A stretch of 64,000 bases of DNA from SCUB01 sp041918675 (GTDB taxonomy: Bacteria; Pseudomonadota; Alphaproteobacteria; Rhizobiales; Xanthobacteraceae). The stretch is from assembly GCA_041918675.1 (NCBI GenBank), contig JAYRVF010000014.1, positions 310,001 through 374,000 on the forward strand. The letters are read 5' to 3'. The translations under genes and the position numbers were made by a program. Position 1 is the first letter of the stretch; every line of letters begins with the position of its first letter. Below the pieces are notes generated by a model. The model did no database searches and was not told the origin of the DNA. It saw only the letters and a program-made list of their open reading frames with translations. Positions 54,819-64,000 of the stretch are shown piece by piece.

Positions 54819-56066
54819 TCATCTCCCCGCTTGCAGCGCGCGCAGAACGTCCGCGCTCGGCCAGCAGTCCGGCGCGAGGCCGCTCGCCTTCTGAAACGCG
54901 CCGACCGCCGCGCGCGTCTTCATGCCGGCCTTGCCGTCGAGCTTGTCCTGATAGAGGCCGACGCGCGCGAGATGTCGCTGCATCGCCTCGACGTCGGCGG
55001 TGCGCAACTGCGTCGTCCTGCTCCACGGCGTTTCGAACGGCCGCGCCCCGCCGATGCGGTCGGACAGGTGGCCGACGAAAAGCACATACAGGTCGGAGAA
55101 ATTGTATTCCTTGATGACGAAGTAGTTGCGCGTGGTCAGAAACGCCGGGCCGCCGCGCCCTTCGGGCTGGAGCAGCGAGGCGGGTTCGGCAAGCTCGCTC
55201 GCGCCGAGGCGGCGATCGTGCGCGGGCGCGAAGCCCGCGCGCACCCACTCCCCGATCGGGCGCGTCACTTCCGGCACGCCGTCGGTGCAATCGGCGTCGC
55301 GCGGCGCGCGCACCTCGTAAGCCCAGCGCAGGCCAGGCTGCCAGCCCTTGGCGACGAGCTGCCGCGCGGCGGAGGCGAGCGCGTCGGGCACCGAGGTCCA
55401 GATGTCGCGATGACCGTCGCCGTCGAAATCGATCGCGTGCTTGTAGAACTCCGACGGCAGGAACTGCGTCAGCCCCATCGCGCCCGCCCATGAGGCGCGC
55501 ATGTCCTTGAGCGCGACGTGCCCCTCCTGCAAAATCTTCAGCGCCAGCACGAACTCCTCGCGAAACTGCGCCTTGCGCCGGCCGACATAGGCCTGCGTCG
55601 CCAGCACGCGGATCGCGTTGTGCGGCAGCGCGTGGCGGCCGAAATCCGTCTCGCGCCCCCAGATCGCCAGCACCACCGACGAGGGCACGCCGAAACGCTG
55701 TTCGATCGCCGCCAGCGTGGGCCCGTGCTTTTTTCGCAGCTCCCGCGCGTGCGCCGCCAGACGCGCGATGCTCGTCTCCCGCACATAATCGGAGGGCACC
55801 TGCACGAACTCGGCCTGCGGCGGCGCCGAGGAAGGCGCGCGCCCCGGCAGGACCAGATCGGGAAGCTTGTAATCGGGCTCAAGTCCGCGCGTCGCGGCCT
55901 CGAACGTCGCGCGCGAGACGCCGGCCGCCTTGGCCTCCGGCCACAGCGAGGCGATGTATTGCGCGAAGGCGGCGTCCGCCGCGCGCGCCTGATTCGCCGG
56001 CGCCGCCGCGCCGACCGCGACGAACGCCACGAGCACTTGTGCCGTCAGCGCGCGAGCAAACCACAT
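54819..56066 (-). CDS. Lytic murein transglycosylase (MltB family) with peptidoglycan-binding domain
   Basis: The enzyme cleaves the glycan strand of peptidoglycan. The 415-residue product has a signal peptide, the SLT_2/MltB domain with the catalytic Glu in AIWGRETDFG and the segment GAMGLTQFLPSEFYKHAIDFDGDGHRDIW, quoted in parts, and a C-terminal PG_binding_1 domain (QRHLARVGLYQDKLDGKAGMKTRAAVGAFQ). ATG 56066 is preferred because GGAG lies about 10 nt upstream and a good signal peptide follows; the frame runs on to ATG 56096. Confidence 0.93.
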   Translation of the reverse strand: MWFARALTAQVLVAFVAVGAAAPANQARAADAAFAQYIASLWPEAKAAGVSRATFEAATRGLEPDYKLPDLVLPGRAPSSAPPQAEFVQVPSDYVRETSIARLAAHARELRKKHGPTLAAIEQRFGVPSSVVLAIWGRETDFGRHALPHNAIRVLATQAYVGRRKAQFREEFVLALKILQEGHVALKDMRASWAGAMGLTQFLPSEFYKHAIDFDGDGHRDIWTSVPDALASAARQLVAKGWQPGLRWAYEVRAPRDADCTDGVPEVTRPIGEWVRAGFAPAHDRRLGASELAEPASLLQPEGRGGPAFLTTRNYFVIKEYNFSDLYVLFVGHLSDRIGGARPFETPWSRTTQLRTADVEAMQRHLARVGLYQDKLDGKAGMKTRAAVGAFQKASGLAPDCWPSADVLRALQAGR

Positions 56067-56175
56067 CGGGCATATCTCCGGACATCGCATGAACATTCGC
56101 CGAACACGGACGAATCGGAAACAGAGAGTGGACGGTAAAGAAGAGTTTAACGGGGCGAGAAAATCAACGCCGCGA

Positions 56176-56445
56176 TCATTTTTTCGTCGCCGCGCCGGCG
56201 GATTTGATCACGGCGGCGCGCGCGGCCTTGAGCCTTACGCTGTAGTCGGCGGCGAACGGCTCGTCGAGATGTTCCTCGAGCGCGGCGAAGAGCGCCCACA
56301 GCGCGGGAATCTCGGCGTTGTGCTCGACCGCCGCGTCGATCGGCTCGCCGTCGCACTCATCCATCACGCGCGAGAGAAACTCGAACAGCGTCAGCGCGAC
56401 GGATCGGTCGAGGGGGAGGGATATGGTCCGGCCGTCCGCGCTCAT
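56176..56445 (-). CDS. Small hypothetical acidic protein (89 residues)
   Basis: The product is mostly helical and acidic in its N-terminal half (SVALTLFEFLSRVMDECDGE), with a Lys/Ala-rich tail. It has no signal peptide. GGGAGG lies 10 nt before ATG 56445. It is divergent from the toxin gene with about 65 bp between, so it might share that regulatory region. The family is not recognised. Confidence 0.65.
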   Translation of the reverse strand: MSADGRTISLPLDRSVALTLFEFLSRVMDECDGEPIDAAVEHNAEIPALWALFAALEEHLDEPFAADYSVRLKAARAAVIKSAGAATKK

Positions 56446-56484
56446 GGTGGTTCGCCTCCCGCGCCTTGCGGCCTCGACAGCTAG

Positions 56485-56505
56485 TGTATATGTTGATAAT
56501 ATACA
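56485..56505. promoter_or_regulatory. Inverted repeat in front of brnT, likely operator
   Basis: Perfect 7-bp arms TGTATAT and ATATACA flank a 7-nt spacer, 5 nt before the brnT start codon. AT-rich palindromes at this place are what an autoregulating toxin-antitoxin complex usually binds. Confidence 0.6.
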
Positions 56506-56510
56506 GGAAC

Positions 56511-56831
56511 ATGAAAATCAACCTCGCGGACATTGTCGGCTTCGAGTGGGACGCGGGCAACGCCCGCAAAAGCGCGGACAGGCACGGCGTCAGCCAAAGC
56601 GAGGCCGAGCAGGTGTTCCTGAACCGGCCGCTCATCATGGTGGAGGATGCGAGCCACTCCGCCAGGGAAACGCGCTTCAATGCCCTCGGACGATCGAGCG
56701 ATGGGCGTCGGCTTCACGTCACCTTCACGCTGCGCGGCGGCGCGACGTTGATCCGGGTCATTTCCGCGCGAGACATGAACCGCAAGGAGCGCATGCTTTA
56801 TGAAAGCGAAGGCCATGAAAAAGAAGCTTAA
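56511..56831 (+). CDS. brnT: BrnT-type toxin (RelE-fold ribonuclease)
   Basis: BrnT toxins cut RNA and slow growth until bound by the antitoxin. The 106-residue product has the family core: VGFEWDAGNARKSADRHGVS, AEQVFLNRPLIM, TRFNALGRSSDGRRLHVTFTLR and the C-terminal ISARDMNRKERMLYE. ATG 56511 is used, directly after the inverted repeat; the frame upstream to 56466 is unlikely. It overlaps the antitoxin gene by 32 nt, as is normal for this toxin-first layout. Confidence 0.9.
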   Translation: MKINLADIVGFEWDAGNARKSADRHGVSQSEAEQVFLNRPLIMVEDASHSARETRFNALGRSSDGRRLHVTFTLRGGATLIRVISARDMNRKERMLYESEGHEKEA

Positions 56832-57075
56832 GCCAATTCCGAAGTTCAAGAACGAGGCCGAGGAACGAAAGTTCTGGGAGACGCGCGACTCGACCGAATA
56901 TCTCGACTGGAGCAAGGCCGTGCGCGTGACCTTTCCGAACCTCAAGCCGTCGACGACGGCGATCTCGCTGCGCCTGCCGGTGAGCCTGCTTGAACAGATC
57001 AAGGTCGCCGCCAACAAGCGCGACGTGCCGTATCAATCGCTGATCAAGATGTGGCTGGCGGAGAAGGTGGGGTGA
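56800..57075 (+). CDS. CopG/BrnA-type antitoxin
   Basis: The 91-residue product has a basic N-terminus, the segment PKFKNEAEERKFWETRDSTE typical of the CopG-type antitoxins that partner BrnT, and a C-terminal ribbon-helix-helix (AISLRLPVSLLEQIKVAANK and RDVPYQSLIKMWLAEKV). AAGGAG lies 10 nt before ATG 56800; ATG 56815 is an alternative. It should neutralise the toxin and repress the operon. Confidence 0.88.
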   Translation: MKAKAMKKKLKPIPKFKNEAEERKFWETRDSTEYLDWSKAVRVTFPNLKPSTTAISLRLPVSLLEQIKVAANKRDVPYQSLIKMWLAEKVG

Positions 57076-57112
57076 ACGGATTTTGGCAGCAAGCCTATAT
57101 TGGAGAATTCAG

Positions 57113-57928
57113 ATGCCCGATAACTCAAGAAAAGAAACGATCGGATGGGGATTTGGAGGCATTCTGTCGATCGTCTTCTTGATTGGACTTGCAGCCGTTA
57201 CGCTGATCGGCGGTTTCGCGTATCTCGCACCTGAGGAAGCAAAACAACTCGGCCAGATCGGTGATTTTGTTGGAGGTCTGCTGAACCCTTTCCTGACATT
57301 TCTCACGTTTATCGGCCTACTGCTCACATTGCGTCTGCAAAAACAGGAACTTGTCCTCACACGCATCGAACTTGAACGTTCGGCTAATGCACTGGAAAAT
57401 CAACTAACTGCTCTTAAACAACAAAGTTTTGAAAACACGTACTTTCGCCTGTTAGAATTACACAATTCAATCGTCAATTCCATTGATCTCGTTCGTAACG
57501 AAAAACGAACGCAAGGGCGCGATTGTTTTGCTGTATTCTATCAACGCCTCAAGGGAAAATATACTGTAACGTGCAGAGTTCGTTCGGCTCTCGGCAGGGA
57601 TGAGCAATTGAGGGAAAGTTATGACGCTTTTTGGCCTGAACATCAGCTGGAACTAGGTCATTATTTTCGGTATCTATTTAACGTTATTCGGTTCATCGAT
57701 AGTAATCCTAAAAGCGATCCGTTCTATATTAAGCTATTACGCTCTCAACTATCAGATCAGGAATTGCTTTTGCTTTTCTATAATTGCCTTTCGACCCAAG
57801 GAACAAAATTCAAAGAATATGCTGAAAAATATGCGCTATTCGACAACATGCCGACGGATAGACTTCTGGATCCATCACATAAAGATCGCTTCAATGTCTC
57901 CGCATTCGGCGAACACTCAACCAACTGA
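57113..57928 (+). CDS. Putative phage abortive infection protein (PutAbiC family)
   Basis: The 271-residue product has two N-terminal membrane segments (about 15-35 and 53-76), a coiled-coil region (LERSANALENQLTALKQQ) and the family core: FENTYFRLLELHNSIVNSID, GRDCFAVFYQRL, LELGHYFRYLFNVIRFID, and LRSQLSDQELLLLFYNCLS. This matches the putative phage abortive infection family (PF16872-like). It is very AT-rich; the line 57421-57480 is about 33% G+C. ATG 57113 has GGAG 7 nt upstream. It lies just after the toxin-antitoxin pair and looks horizontally acquired. Anti-phage action is inferred from the family name only. Confidence 0.85.
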   Translation: MPDNSRKETIGWGFGGILSIVFLIGLAAVTLIGGFAYLAPEEAKQLGQIGDFVGGLLNPFLTFLTFIGLLLTLRLQKQELVLTRIELERSANALENQLTALKQQSFENTYFRLLELHNSIVNSIDLVRNEKRTQGRDCFAVFYQRLKGKYTVTCRVRSALGRDEQLRESYDAFWPEHQLELGHYFRYLFNVIRFIDSNPKSDPFYIKLLRSQLSDQELLLLFYNCLSTQGTKFKEYAEKYALFDNMPTDRLLDPSHKDRFNVSAFGEHSTN

Positions 57929-57937
57929 GGTGCCCCC

Positions 57938-59590
<1,653 letters not shown>

Positions 59591-59727
59591 GTCGGGCCGC
59601 GCTCCGCTTGTCTTGGTCGTGAATGAAAGGTCGCGCTGATGTAGCGGCGCCAAGGCCAAAGGGCAAGGCGCGGCGGGCGGATTTGAGCGCCGCGCGGGCA
59701 TCCGCGCGTCGTCCGGCGCGCGGCGCG

Positions 59728-60282
59728 CTAGCCGGCGGCGGCCGTCTCTCCGGTCAGGCTATTCCACCAGGAATCGACCGCGGCGACATCGGCCTCGACG
59801 AAGGCCGACAGCGGCCCGGCGAATTCGCGCCAGGCGTCCACCACCGACGGCGTCACCGATGTCAGCACCGGCAGTTCGGCGGCGATCGCGGCGCGGAAGG
59901 CGTCGCTCAAACCGCCGCGCGCGGCTTCCTGCTTGCCGAATTTGGAGAGGATGACGATGTCGGCGCCCTCGCGCACCGCGCGCTCGACGGCGGCGCAGGC
60001 ATCGGCCAGCCCGCCGGAATCGAGATTGCACGAGGTCGATCCGCTGCCGAGATCCTGCGAGATCGAATAGGTCTTGCCGGTGGTCAGATCGCGCAGCGCG
60101 TAATGCCCGCAGGGTCCGCCGACGTCGCTCGCCGGCACCTCGATCACCCCGGCCACGCGCACGCCGCGCGCGGACAGCCGCGCCGCGCAGCGCGCGATCA
60201 TGTCCCTGACCGCGTCGCCCGACGCGCCCTTGAGCGCGATCACGCGCTGGGAATTTTCATCGAATTCGACCATTGTCGTCAT
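59728..60282 (-). CDS. DUF2478 family protein
   Basis: The 184-residue soluble protein is of the DUF2478 kind: VIALKGASGDAVRDMIARCA near the N-terminus, GVRVAGVIEVP, GPCGHYALRDLTTGKTYSIS with the strand after it, and GADIVILSKFGKQEAARGGL, quoted in parts. It resembles NTPases of molybdate-metabolism loci, but no mod gene is here. ATG 60282 or 60273 may be the start. The function is unknown. Confidence 0.82.
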   Translation of the reverse strand: MTTMVEFDENSQRVIALKGASGDAVRDMIARCAARLSARGVRVAGVIEVPASDVGGPCGHYALRDLTTGKTYSISQDLGSGSTSCNLDSGGLADACAAVERAVREGADIVILSKFGKQEAARGGLSDAFRAAIAAELPVLTSVTPSVVDAWREFAGPLSAFVEADVAAVDSWWNSLTGETAAAG

Positions 60283-60585
60283 CCCCGCGGCATGTCTCCG
60301 GCCGAAAGCCGGCCGCCCGCCACGCGGCCCAACCTATCTCACAAGCCGGGCGCCGATGCAGCCCAAATCTTGGGGTGGCCGGCGCATGCCGCCCGCCGAC
60401 GCCGGCCCGCCGCCGACGCCCGGGACCCTCCCCGGCTTGGCCCGACGCTTGCGCTTGCAAGGCGCATCCGTGCAAGCGAGCATGGAGATGCCCCGAGGTC
60501 CGTGAGGGCGTTCCGCCCGCTTTCCTGGATTTCGCCGCCCGTCCCCGCCGCCAGCTTCGCCACTTTAGAAGAGGCCCGCCAACCG
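60283..60585. other. 303-bp divergent gap
   Basis: The stretch separates the DUF2478 gene (-) from the dehydrogenase gene (+) and should contain both promoters. I see no gene, repeat array or clear operator in it. Confidence 0.4.
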
Positions 60586-61542
60586 ATGACACTCCGCTGC
60601 GCCATTCTCGACGACTACCAGAACGTCGCGCTCCGCCTCGGCGACTGGCGGCGCCTCGACGACCGGCTCGACATCCGCGTATTCACCGAACCCTTCGCGA
60701 CGCCCGATGAGGCCGCCCGCGCGCTCGCCGACTTCGACATCGTCTGTCTGATGCGCGAACGCACGCCCTTCCCGCGCGCGATGTTCGACGCGCTGCCTAG
60801 GCTTCGCCTCCTCGTCACCTCCGGCATGCGCAACGCCGCGATCGACATGGCGGCCGCGGCCGATCACGGCGTCACCGTCTGCGGCACCGGCTATGTCGGC
60901 GCGCCCACGGCCGCGCTCGCGATCGGACTGATGCTCGAACTCACCCGCGGCATCGGCTTCGAGAACGCGCGCATGAAGGCGGGCGAGCCCTGGCAGATCA
61001 CCCTGGGGCGAGACGTCGAGGGATGGACGCTCGGCGTCATCGGCCTCGGCAAGCTCGGCGCGCGCGTCGCCGCCATCGCCAGCGCGCTCGGCATGAAGGT
61101 CATCGCCTGGAGCCAGAACCTGACGCGCGAACGCTGCGAGGCCGCCGGGGTCGGATTCGTCTCCAAGGAGGAACTCCTGCGCGCGGCCGATGTCGTCAGC
61201 ATCCATCTGATCCTGAGCCAGCGGACGCGCGGGCTGATCGGCGCCGCCGACCTCGCCTTGATGAAACCGACCGCCTATCTCATCAACACCGCGCGCGCCG
61301 CGATCGTGGAGGAAGACGCGCTGATCGAGGCGTTGCGCGCGCGCCGCATCGCCGGCGCCGGGCTCGACGTGTTCTGGCGTGAGCCGCTGCCGCGCGATCA
61401 TGCGCTGCGCGCGCTCGACAATGTCGTGCTCACGCCGCATCTCGGCTACGTGACGGAAGAAGGCTACCGCCGCTTCTACACGGACATGGTCGACGCGATC
61501 GGCGCCTGGATGGACGGCGCGCCCGCGCGGGTGATCGAGTGA
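60586..61542 (+). CDS. D-2-hydroxyacid dehydrogenase family protein
   Basis: The 318-residue product has a catalytic domain at both ends and a central NAD-binding Rossmann domain (GVIGLGKLGARVAAIASALG). The catalytic residues are visible: Arg in INTARAAIVEEDAL, Glu in DVFWREPLP and His in LTPHLGYVTEEGY. ATG 60586 (MTLRCAILDDYQNVAL) matches the family start; the much longer upstream frame to 59623 is spurious. The substrate cannot be told. It converges on the transpeptidase gene with 3 nt between. Confidence 0.93.
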   Translation: MTLRCAILDDYQNVALRLGDWRRLDDRLDIRVFTEPFATPDEAARALADFDIVCLMRERTPFPRAMFDALPRLRLLVTSGMRNAAIDMAAAADHGVTVCGTGYVGAPTAALAIGLMLELTRGIGFENARMKAGEPWQITLGRDVEGWTLGVIGLGKLGARVAAIASALGMKVIAWSQNLTRERCEAAGVGFVSKEELLRAADVVSIHLILSQRTRGLIGAADLALMKPTAYLINTARAAIVEEDALIEALRARRIAGAGLDVFWREPLPRDHALRALDNVVLTPHLGYVTEEGYRRFYTDMVDAIGAWMDGAPARVIE

Positions 61543-61545
61543 AGG

Positions 61546-62577
61546 TTACCGCGTCAACTGGCGCGGCGGCTGCAGCGGTTCGGCCGCGATCGCTCCGCCA
61601 CCGCCCGAACGCGGCGTCGACGGGCCGACCGATGCCGTCGCCGGCCCCTCGGCGCCCGGAAGAACGACGACGCGGGTCCCCGGCTTCACGCGCTCGTAGA
61701 GATCCTCGACATCCTCGTTGAGGAGACCGAAGCAGCCCGACGACACCCGCTTGCCGATGGTCGAGGGCTGGTTGGTGCCGTGGATGCGGTAGACGGTGTT
61801 GCCGAGATAGAGCGCGCGCGCGCCGAGCGGATTGCCCGCGCCGCCCGCCATGAAGCGCGGCAGATAGGGCTGGCGCTCGATCATCTCGGTCGGCGGATGC
61901 CAATCCGGCCATTCGACTTTCTTGGTGATCTTCTGCACGCCGGACCAGCGGAAGCCGTCGCGGCCGACGCGGATGCCGTAGCGGATCGCGCGCGTGCTAT
62001 CGAGCACGTAGTACAAATAGGTGTTGGCGGTATCGACGATGATGGTGCCGGACGGCTCCTTGGTCGCGAACGGCACTTCCTGGCGCTTGAGATGCGGCGG
62101 CAGTTCCTTGGGCGTGCCGACCTCGGGCCGGTCTTCCGGCGGCAGCAGCGACAGCGCTCCGGTCGTGTCGGCGGAGGGCGCGGCATTCGCCTGCGGACGG
62201 CCACCGTTCCCGGGACCGATATCGCGCGGGGGCAGCGGCGGGCGCATCGGCGAATCGTCGGGATAGATGAAGCGAGGGCCGCGATCGCCGGGGGTGCGCT
62301 CGACATAGTCCCGCTCGACGCGAGGCGGCGGAATGCCGGCCGGGCGCTCGAAGCGCGGGTCGTCGGGCATCACGCGCGGAGGCATCGCCCGCCCGGGCGG
62401 TGGCAGCACGTCGTCGTCGAGCGCGTCGAAGTCCGGCCCGTCGTCGGGAAATGGCTGGCCTGGAAGCCGATAGTCCGGGGGATAGGCGGCCGGCGGCGGT
62501 AGCGATTGGGCGATCGCCGGCCCGCCCGCGATCCCGCAGGCGAGGACGATCATCAAATGGAAGGTGCTGATTTTCAT
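61546..62577 (-). CDS. L,D-transpeptidase (YkuD family)
   Basis: The enzyme makes 3-3 cross-links or attaches proteins to peptidoglycan. The 343-residue product has a signal peptide (1-23), a Pro-rich disordered region of about 125 residues, and the YkuD domain (about 175-305) with the catalytic HGTNQPSTIGKRVSSGCFGLLNED motif, quoted in parts: HGTNQPS and SSGCFGLLNED with its Cys. ATG 62577 is the natural start. Confidence 0.94.
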   Translation of the reverse strand: MKISTFHLMIVLACGIAGGPAIAQSLPPPAAYPPDYRLPGQPFPDDGPDFDALDDDVLPPPGRAMPPRVMPDDPRFERPAGIPPPRVERDYVERTPGDRGPRFIYPDDSPMRPPLPPRDIGPGNGGRPQANAAPSADTTGALSLLPPEDRPEVGTPKELPPHLKRQEVPFATKEPSGTIIVDTANTYLYYVLDSTRAIRYGIRVGRDGFRWSGVQKITKKVEWPDWHPPTEMIERQPYLPRFMAGGAGNPLGARALYLGNTVYRIHGTNQPSTIGKRVSSGCFGLLNEDVEDLYERVKPGTRVVVLPGAEGPATASVGPSTPRSGGGGAIAAEPLQPPRQLTR

Positions 62578-63142
62578 TGGCCCATTCTACCGGAAAGCCG
62601 CGAGCGGATCGTTAACGTTCAGATCGTGCATCATCGCGGCACATTCAAGACTTTTTCGGGAAATCGAGCCCGATAACCGGCAGAAATGATCGTTTTTGCG
62701 CCCCGTTCGGAGGGTTTCGGGGCCCGAAACGTTCCCGCCTGGGGACGCCGCCACGCGTCGCGGCGCGGGCGTCGTTCCCGGCGCGGGCAACATGAGGCGA
62801 TCGGCGTGCCAGGGACCGCTCAGCGTCGCGATGATGGCGGTCGCGCCGAGAATCGTGGCGCGCCGGTCACGCGCGACGACCAAATCGCGGCGCCGCCGGA
62901 TTCTTGCATCGCGTCGGCATGCCTGCGCTATCCTGTTCGGAAGTGATTCGTGCGCGGTTCGAGCGACTCGTTCGGCGAGTTTGACGCGCGGGATTGTTGC
63001 TTAAGCTGATATTGTGTGTGCTGGCGTTGTTTGTGTTGGCGTTGTGTGTGCTGGCGTTGCGTGACTTTCATCGCGACCACTCCTCGCGCCGGCCACCCGA
63101 GCCTTTCGGCGGGCGCCGCGTTCAACATTTGGACGACGAGCG
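62578..63142. other. 565-bp gap with a short tandem repeat
   Basis: No gene is convincingly supported. A 98-residue minus-strand frame (62587-62883) lacks a ribosome binding site and coding character. A 15-bp tandem repeat lies at 63013-63057. Confidence 0.45.
63013..63057 (+). repeat. 15-bp tandem repeat, three units
   Basis: Units one and three are identical (TGTGTGTGCTGGCGT) and unit two differs at two positions. It lies 85 bp upstream of the anchored-protein gene. In one frame it would read as a short Leu/Val/Ala hydrophobic run. Confidence 0.85.
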
Positions 63143-63949
63143 ATGCTTCCCGGACTGCGGTTCTTTTCCGCCTTGATTGTTCTGGCGATCGCGATCGTGA
63201 CCTTCGCGCTCGGCGCGGCGGCATTGTTGCGTTCGACGCATGGCGAATTCGTCGGCGTGCAGACGTCGTGGACTGCGCGCGAGCCGGGATTGACGCAGCG
63301 TTGGGACGCGGTGCTGCCAACCATCGCCGTCCTCAGGGTGGAACCCGTCGCCCAAGCGCCGACGACCGCCGCCAGGCCGGGCGCGGATGCCGCCTCGCAA
63401 GACGCCGCCTCGCCGGATGACGCGTCACGCGAGGCCGCGTCCGACGCGGCAAGACTCGCGGACCCGCGAGTAGGCGCCCCCGCCTCGCCCGAGCCGAACA
63501 ACGCGGCGACGCAAGCGGCGACCGAGCCAGCCAAAATTGTCGCGGCCGCGCCGGACCGAACCGAACCGGCCGCGACCGCCATTCCAGCGGTGGTTTCGAC
63601 GGGAGCCGCCACTGTCGCGGCAGATCCGAAGCCGGCCGCCGCGTCCGCTCCGCCCGACCCACGCGAGGTTGCGGCGGCCGACGCGCCCTCGACACCGTCC
63701 GACCCGATGATCCCCGACCCACCGTTCGCGCTGAGCGAAATGGCAACGCCCTTCGAGGCGACCGGGAGCCTTCCGCCGGAAATGGGCAGGCTCCCCGAAG
63801 CCAAGAAGGAAGAGGTCGAAGCGGCGCCGCGATTCCGGCGCTCGCGGCTGAACGCGCGGCGTCACCTCGCCAATCGCAAGCGCGCGCAGGCGATCGCCCG
63901 GCAGGCCGAGAAGTCGGCGACGCCGCTATTCCCACTCTTCAATTTCTGA
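63143..63949 (+). CDS. Anchored Ala/Pro-rich protein
   Basis: The 268-residue product has one N-terminal membrane segment (about 6-28), a short soluble stretch, a long Ala/Pro/Asp/Ser-rich linker (about 70-195) that is probably disordered, and a basic helical C-terminus (RFRRSRLNARRHLANRKRAQ). The linker gives the frame a clear codon pattern. I do not recognise a named family; an envelope-spanning role is possible. Confidence 0.7.
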   Translation: MLPGLRFFSALIVLAIAIVTFALGAAALLRSTHGEFVGVQTSWTAREPGLTQRWDAVLPTIAVLRVEPVAQAPTTAARPGADAASQDAASPDDASREAASDAARLADPRVGAPASPEPNNAATQAATEPAKIVAAAPDRTEPAATAIPAVVSTGAATVAADPKPAAASAPPDPREVAAADAPSTPSDPMIPDPPFALSEMATPFEATGSLPPEMGRLPEAKKEEVEAAPRFRRSRLNARRHLANRKRAQAIARQAEKSATPLFPLFNF

Positions 63950-64000
63950 TCATTCAGTTCCGCGTTCGGTTTTCCGCCGGCCGAACGCCGCGCCGCCCGG

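Noticed and set aside
62587..62883. A 98-residue minus-strand frame upstream of the L,D-transpeptidase gene
   Set aside because: No ribosome binding site, no domain and composition like non-coding GC-rich sequence.
62994..63176. A 60-residue frame with a Leu/Val/Ala run (VLALFVLALCVLAL) that resembles a leader peptide
   Set aside because: The hydrophobic run is produced by the 15-bp tandem repeat, and no ribosome binding site or attenuator hairpin is seen.

Overview
This window is about 64 kb of GC-rich DNA (roughly two thirds G+C in most genes). It looks like the chromosome of an alphaproteobacterium of the order Hyphomicrobiales (Rhizobiales). The main evidence is a long, tightly packed dcw (division and cell wall) cluster that runs from rsmH to ftsZ, lpxC, bamD, recN and ligA on one strand. 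Omp25/31-like and extensin-like genes and rhizobial-type interspersed repeats agree with this. A methylotroph or methanotroph of the Beijerinckiaceae/Methylocystaceae type is possible, but nothing in the window proves it.

Layout. 1-8.5 kb: a membrane protein fused to an aminopropyltransferase-like domain (-), then a PYROXD2/CrtI-like oxidoreductase, prmA, an aminopeptidase P and two small envelope genes (+). 8.5-36.6 kb: ligA, recN, a DUF302 protein, a methionine-rich repeat protein, bamD, lpxC, ftsZ, ftsA, ftsQ, ddl, murB, murC, murG, ftsW, murD, mraY, murF, murE, ftsI, ftsL and rsmH, all on the minus strand. Many neighbours overlap by 4 nt, so the block probably works as one or a few operons that make peptidoglycan precursors and assemble the divisome. 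mraZ, the usual first gene, is not seen. 37-45 kb: an AmiD-like amidase, the RNase P RNA gene, a second membrane/aminopropyltransferase-like fusion paralogous to the first, an extensin-family lipoprotein, nnrS and an MFS transporter. 45-48 kb: a plus-strand operon DUF899 - ArsR - AHSA1/SRPBCC - membrane protein - GST. 48-53 kb: a variant TPP-riboswitch-like sequence, an AraC regulator, an outer-membrane beta-barrel, then a canonical TPP riboswitch and thiC. 53-56.5 kb: small exported proteins and a lytic transglycosylase. 56.5-57.9 kb: a small AT-rich defence islet (BrnT toxin, CopG-type antitoxin, putative phage abortive infection protein). 57.9-64 kb: ettA, a DUF2478 protein, a D-2-hydroxyacid dehydrogenase, an L,D-transpeptidase and an Ala/Pro-rich anchored protein.

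The strongest candidates for something undescribed are: (1) the exported protein at 13677-14660, about one quarter methionine, built from twenty 12/13-residue units each opening with an Asn/Asp-Pro step, next to a DUF302 protein that carries what looks like a single copy of the same unit; (2) a second, altered copy of the TPP riboswitch at 47962-48049 with no thiamin gene after it; and (3) an in-frame palindromic repeat inside thiC that adds about 50 residues to the enzyme. Two conserved genes, ligA and ddl, also carry short internal stretches with much lower G+C than their surroundings.
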